From contig CAMPJI010000112.1 in NCBI GenBank assembly GCA_946886865.1, forward strand, positions 1 through 6,672: a DNA stretch of 6,672 nt, written 5' to 3'. The translations under genes and the position numbers were made by a program. The notes beneath the pieces were generated by a model. The model worked only from the letters and a program-made list of their open reading frames with translations, ran no database searches and was not told the DNA's origin. Of the stretch, positions 5,811 through 6,672 are shown piece after piece (within the stretch, counting starts at the first letter, position 1; every line of letters starts with the position of its first letter). This DNA is from an uncultured Lysobacterales bacterium (lineage in GTDB: Bacteria > Pseudomonadota > Gammaproteobacteria > Xanthomonadales > Xanthomonadaceae).

Positions 5811-6672
5811 ATGCCCAACAAGCCCGACACCTCCAACGCCACCATGACCCCGCGCGAGATCGTGCAGGCGCTCGACCGCCACATCGTCGGCCAGTCCGAC
5901 GCCAAGCGCGCCGTCGCCATCGCGCTGCGCAACCGCTGGCGCCGCAGCCAGCTGGCCGATGACCTGCGCAACGAGGTGATGCCCAAGAACATCCTGATGA
6001 TCGGCCCCACCGGCGTGGGCAAGACCGAGATCGCGCGGCGGCTGGCCACCCTGGCCAACGCCCCGTTCGTTAAGGTCGAGGCCACGCGCTTCACCGAGGT
6101 CGGGTATGTCGGCAAGGACGTCGAGCAGATCATCCGCGACCTGGCCGACACCGCGGTCAAGCTCTACCGCGAGCAGGCCAAGGCACGCGTGCGCACCCGC
6201 GCCGAGGAGCGCGCCGAGGACCGCATCCTCGATGCGCTGCTGCCGGGCCGCGACAAGCAGCCGACGGGCTTCGGCTTCGGGTCGGCGGCCCAGGCGACGA
6301 CCACGGTCGACATCGGCGCCGAGCCGTCCGCGCAGGAGTCCGAAACCCGTCGCAAGCTGCGCCAGCAGCTGCGCAACGGCGACCTCGACGAGCGCCAGAT
6401 CGAGATCGATGCGGCCGTCTCGATCTCCAATGTCGACATCATGGCGCCGCCCGGCATGGAAGAGATGGGCCAGCAGCTGCGCCAGATGTTCTCGCAGATC
6501 GGCGGCGGCAAGACCCAGAAGAAGACGCTCCCGATCCGGGCCGCGCGCGCGCTGCTGGTCGAGGAAGAGGCGGGCAAGCTGGTCAACGAGGACGAGGTGC
6601 GCGAAGCCGCGATCGAAGCCTGCGAGCAGCACGGCATCGTCTTCATCGACGAGATCGACAAGGTCGCCAAGC
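5811..6672 (+). CDS. hslU: HslU, AAA+ unfoldase subunit of the HslUV protease (3' end outside window)
   Basis: HslU (ClpY) hexamers unfold substrates with ATP and pass them into HslV. The window holds 287 codons of a protein that is about 440-460 residues in this family, ending just after Walker B. Visible parts in order: [17 protein letters not shown] (12-28); Walker A GPTGVGKT (65-72, Lys71); the substrate-gripping pore loop GYVG (98-101); the charged intermediate (I) domain at about 110-245, with the conserved MAPPGMEEM at 211-219; and Walker B IVFIDEID (276-283, Asp280 and Glu281). The later sensor and C-terminal residues that open HslV lie off the edge. I chose the ATG at 5811 as the first in frame. 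The inner ATG at 5844 begins nearer the E. coli start (MSEMTPRE) but has no ribosome site; neither is strong. A REP hairpin separates it from hslV. Confidence 0.95.
   Translation, partial: MPNKPDTSNATMTPREIVQALDRHIVGQSDAKRAVAIALRNRWRRSQLADDLRNEVMPKNILMIGPTGVGKTEIARRLATLANAPFVKVEATRFTEVGYVGKDVEQIIRDLADTAVKLYREQAKARVRTRAEERAEDRILDALLPGRDKQPTGFGFGSAAQATTTVDIGAEPSAQESETRRKLRQQLRNGDLDERQIEIDAAVSISNVDIMAPPGMEEMGQQLRQMFSQIGGGKTQKKTLPIRAARALLVEEEAGKLVNEDEVREAAIEACEQHGIVFIDEIDKVAK

Noticed and set aside
5844..5846. Inner ATG as the hslU start
   Set aside because: It would match the E. coli N-terminus more closely, but no Shine-Dalgarno precedes it and the earlier ATG at 5811 is in frame. It is left as an alternative.
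4971..6632. A 553-codon open frame on the minus strand
   Set aside because: It is antisense to hslV and hslU, runs through both arms of the REP repeat, and shows no domain. It is explained by high GC content.

Overview
The window is a stretch of GC-rich bacterial chromosome, densely packed with plus-strand genes. The order lptM - dapF - DUF484 - xerC - hslV - hslU, the protein sequences and the GTAG-headed REP (SMAG-like) repeats all suggest a gammaproteobacterium of the Xanthomonadaceae/Lysobacteraceae (Stenotrophomonas, Lysobacter, Luteimonas or Xanthomonas relatives). The genus cannot be fixed from this sequence alone. No tRNA, rRNA, CRISPR, insertion sequence, phage or plasmid signature is visible.

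Layout: (1) 2-1699 is the 3' part of an oligopeptidase B-type S9A serine peptidase, with its catalytic triad present and its N-terminus off the left edge. (2) 1845-2246 is a small DUF454/YbaN inner-membrane protein. (3) 2284-5010 is a tight four-gene cluster: lptM (lipoprotein of the LPS translocon), dapF (diaminopimelate epimerase), a DUF484 protein and xerC (chromosome-dimer recombinase). It resembles the yifL-dapF-yigA-xerC cluster of E. coli; the first three genes overlap by a few bases and xerC follows after 24 bases. (4) 5024-5098 is an inverted pair of REP units, followed by a candidate heat-shock (sigma-32) promoter at 5118-5146. (5) 5172-5723 is hslV, the threonine peptidase of the HslUV protease, with a short propeptide. 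(6) 5720-5795 is a second, nearly perfect REP inverted pair that supplies the hslV stop codon and fills the hslV-hslU gap. (7) 5811 to the right edge is the first 287 codons of hslU, the AAA+ unfoldase partner.

How the genes work together: dapF serves lysine and peptidoglycan synthesis, LptM serves outer-membrane LPS export, XerC resolves chromosome dimers, and HslUV is a stress-induced cytoplasmic protease. Their clustering is a conserved genomic habit rather than one pathway. I see no novel multi-gene system here. The points most worth a second look are the sigma-32-like promoter before hslV, the REP hairpin wedged inside the hslVU operon and overlapping the hslV stop, and the long acidic tail on LptM.
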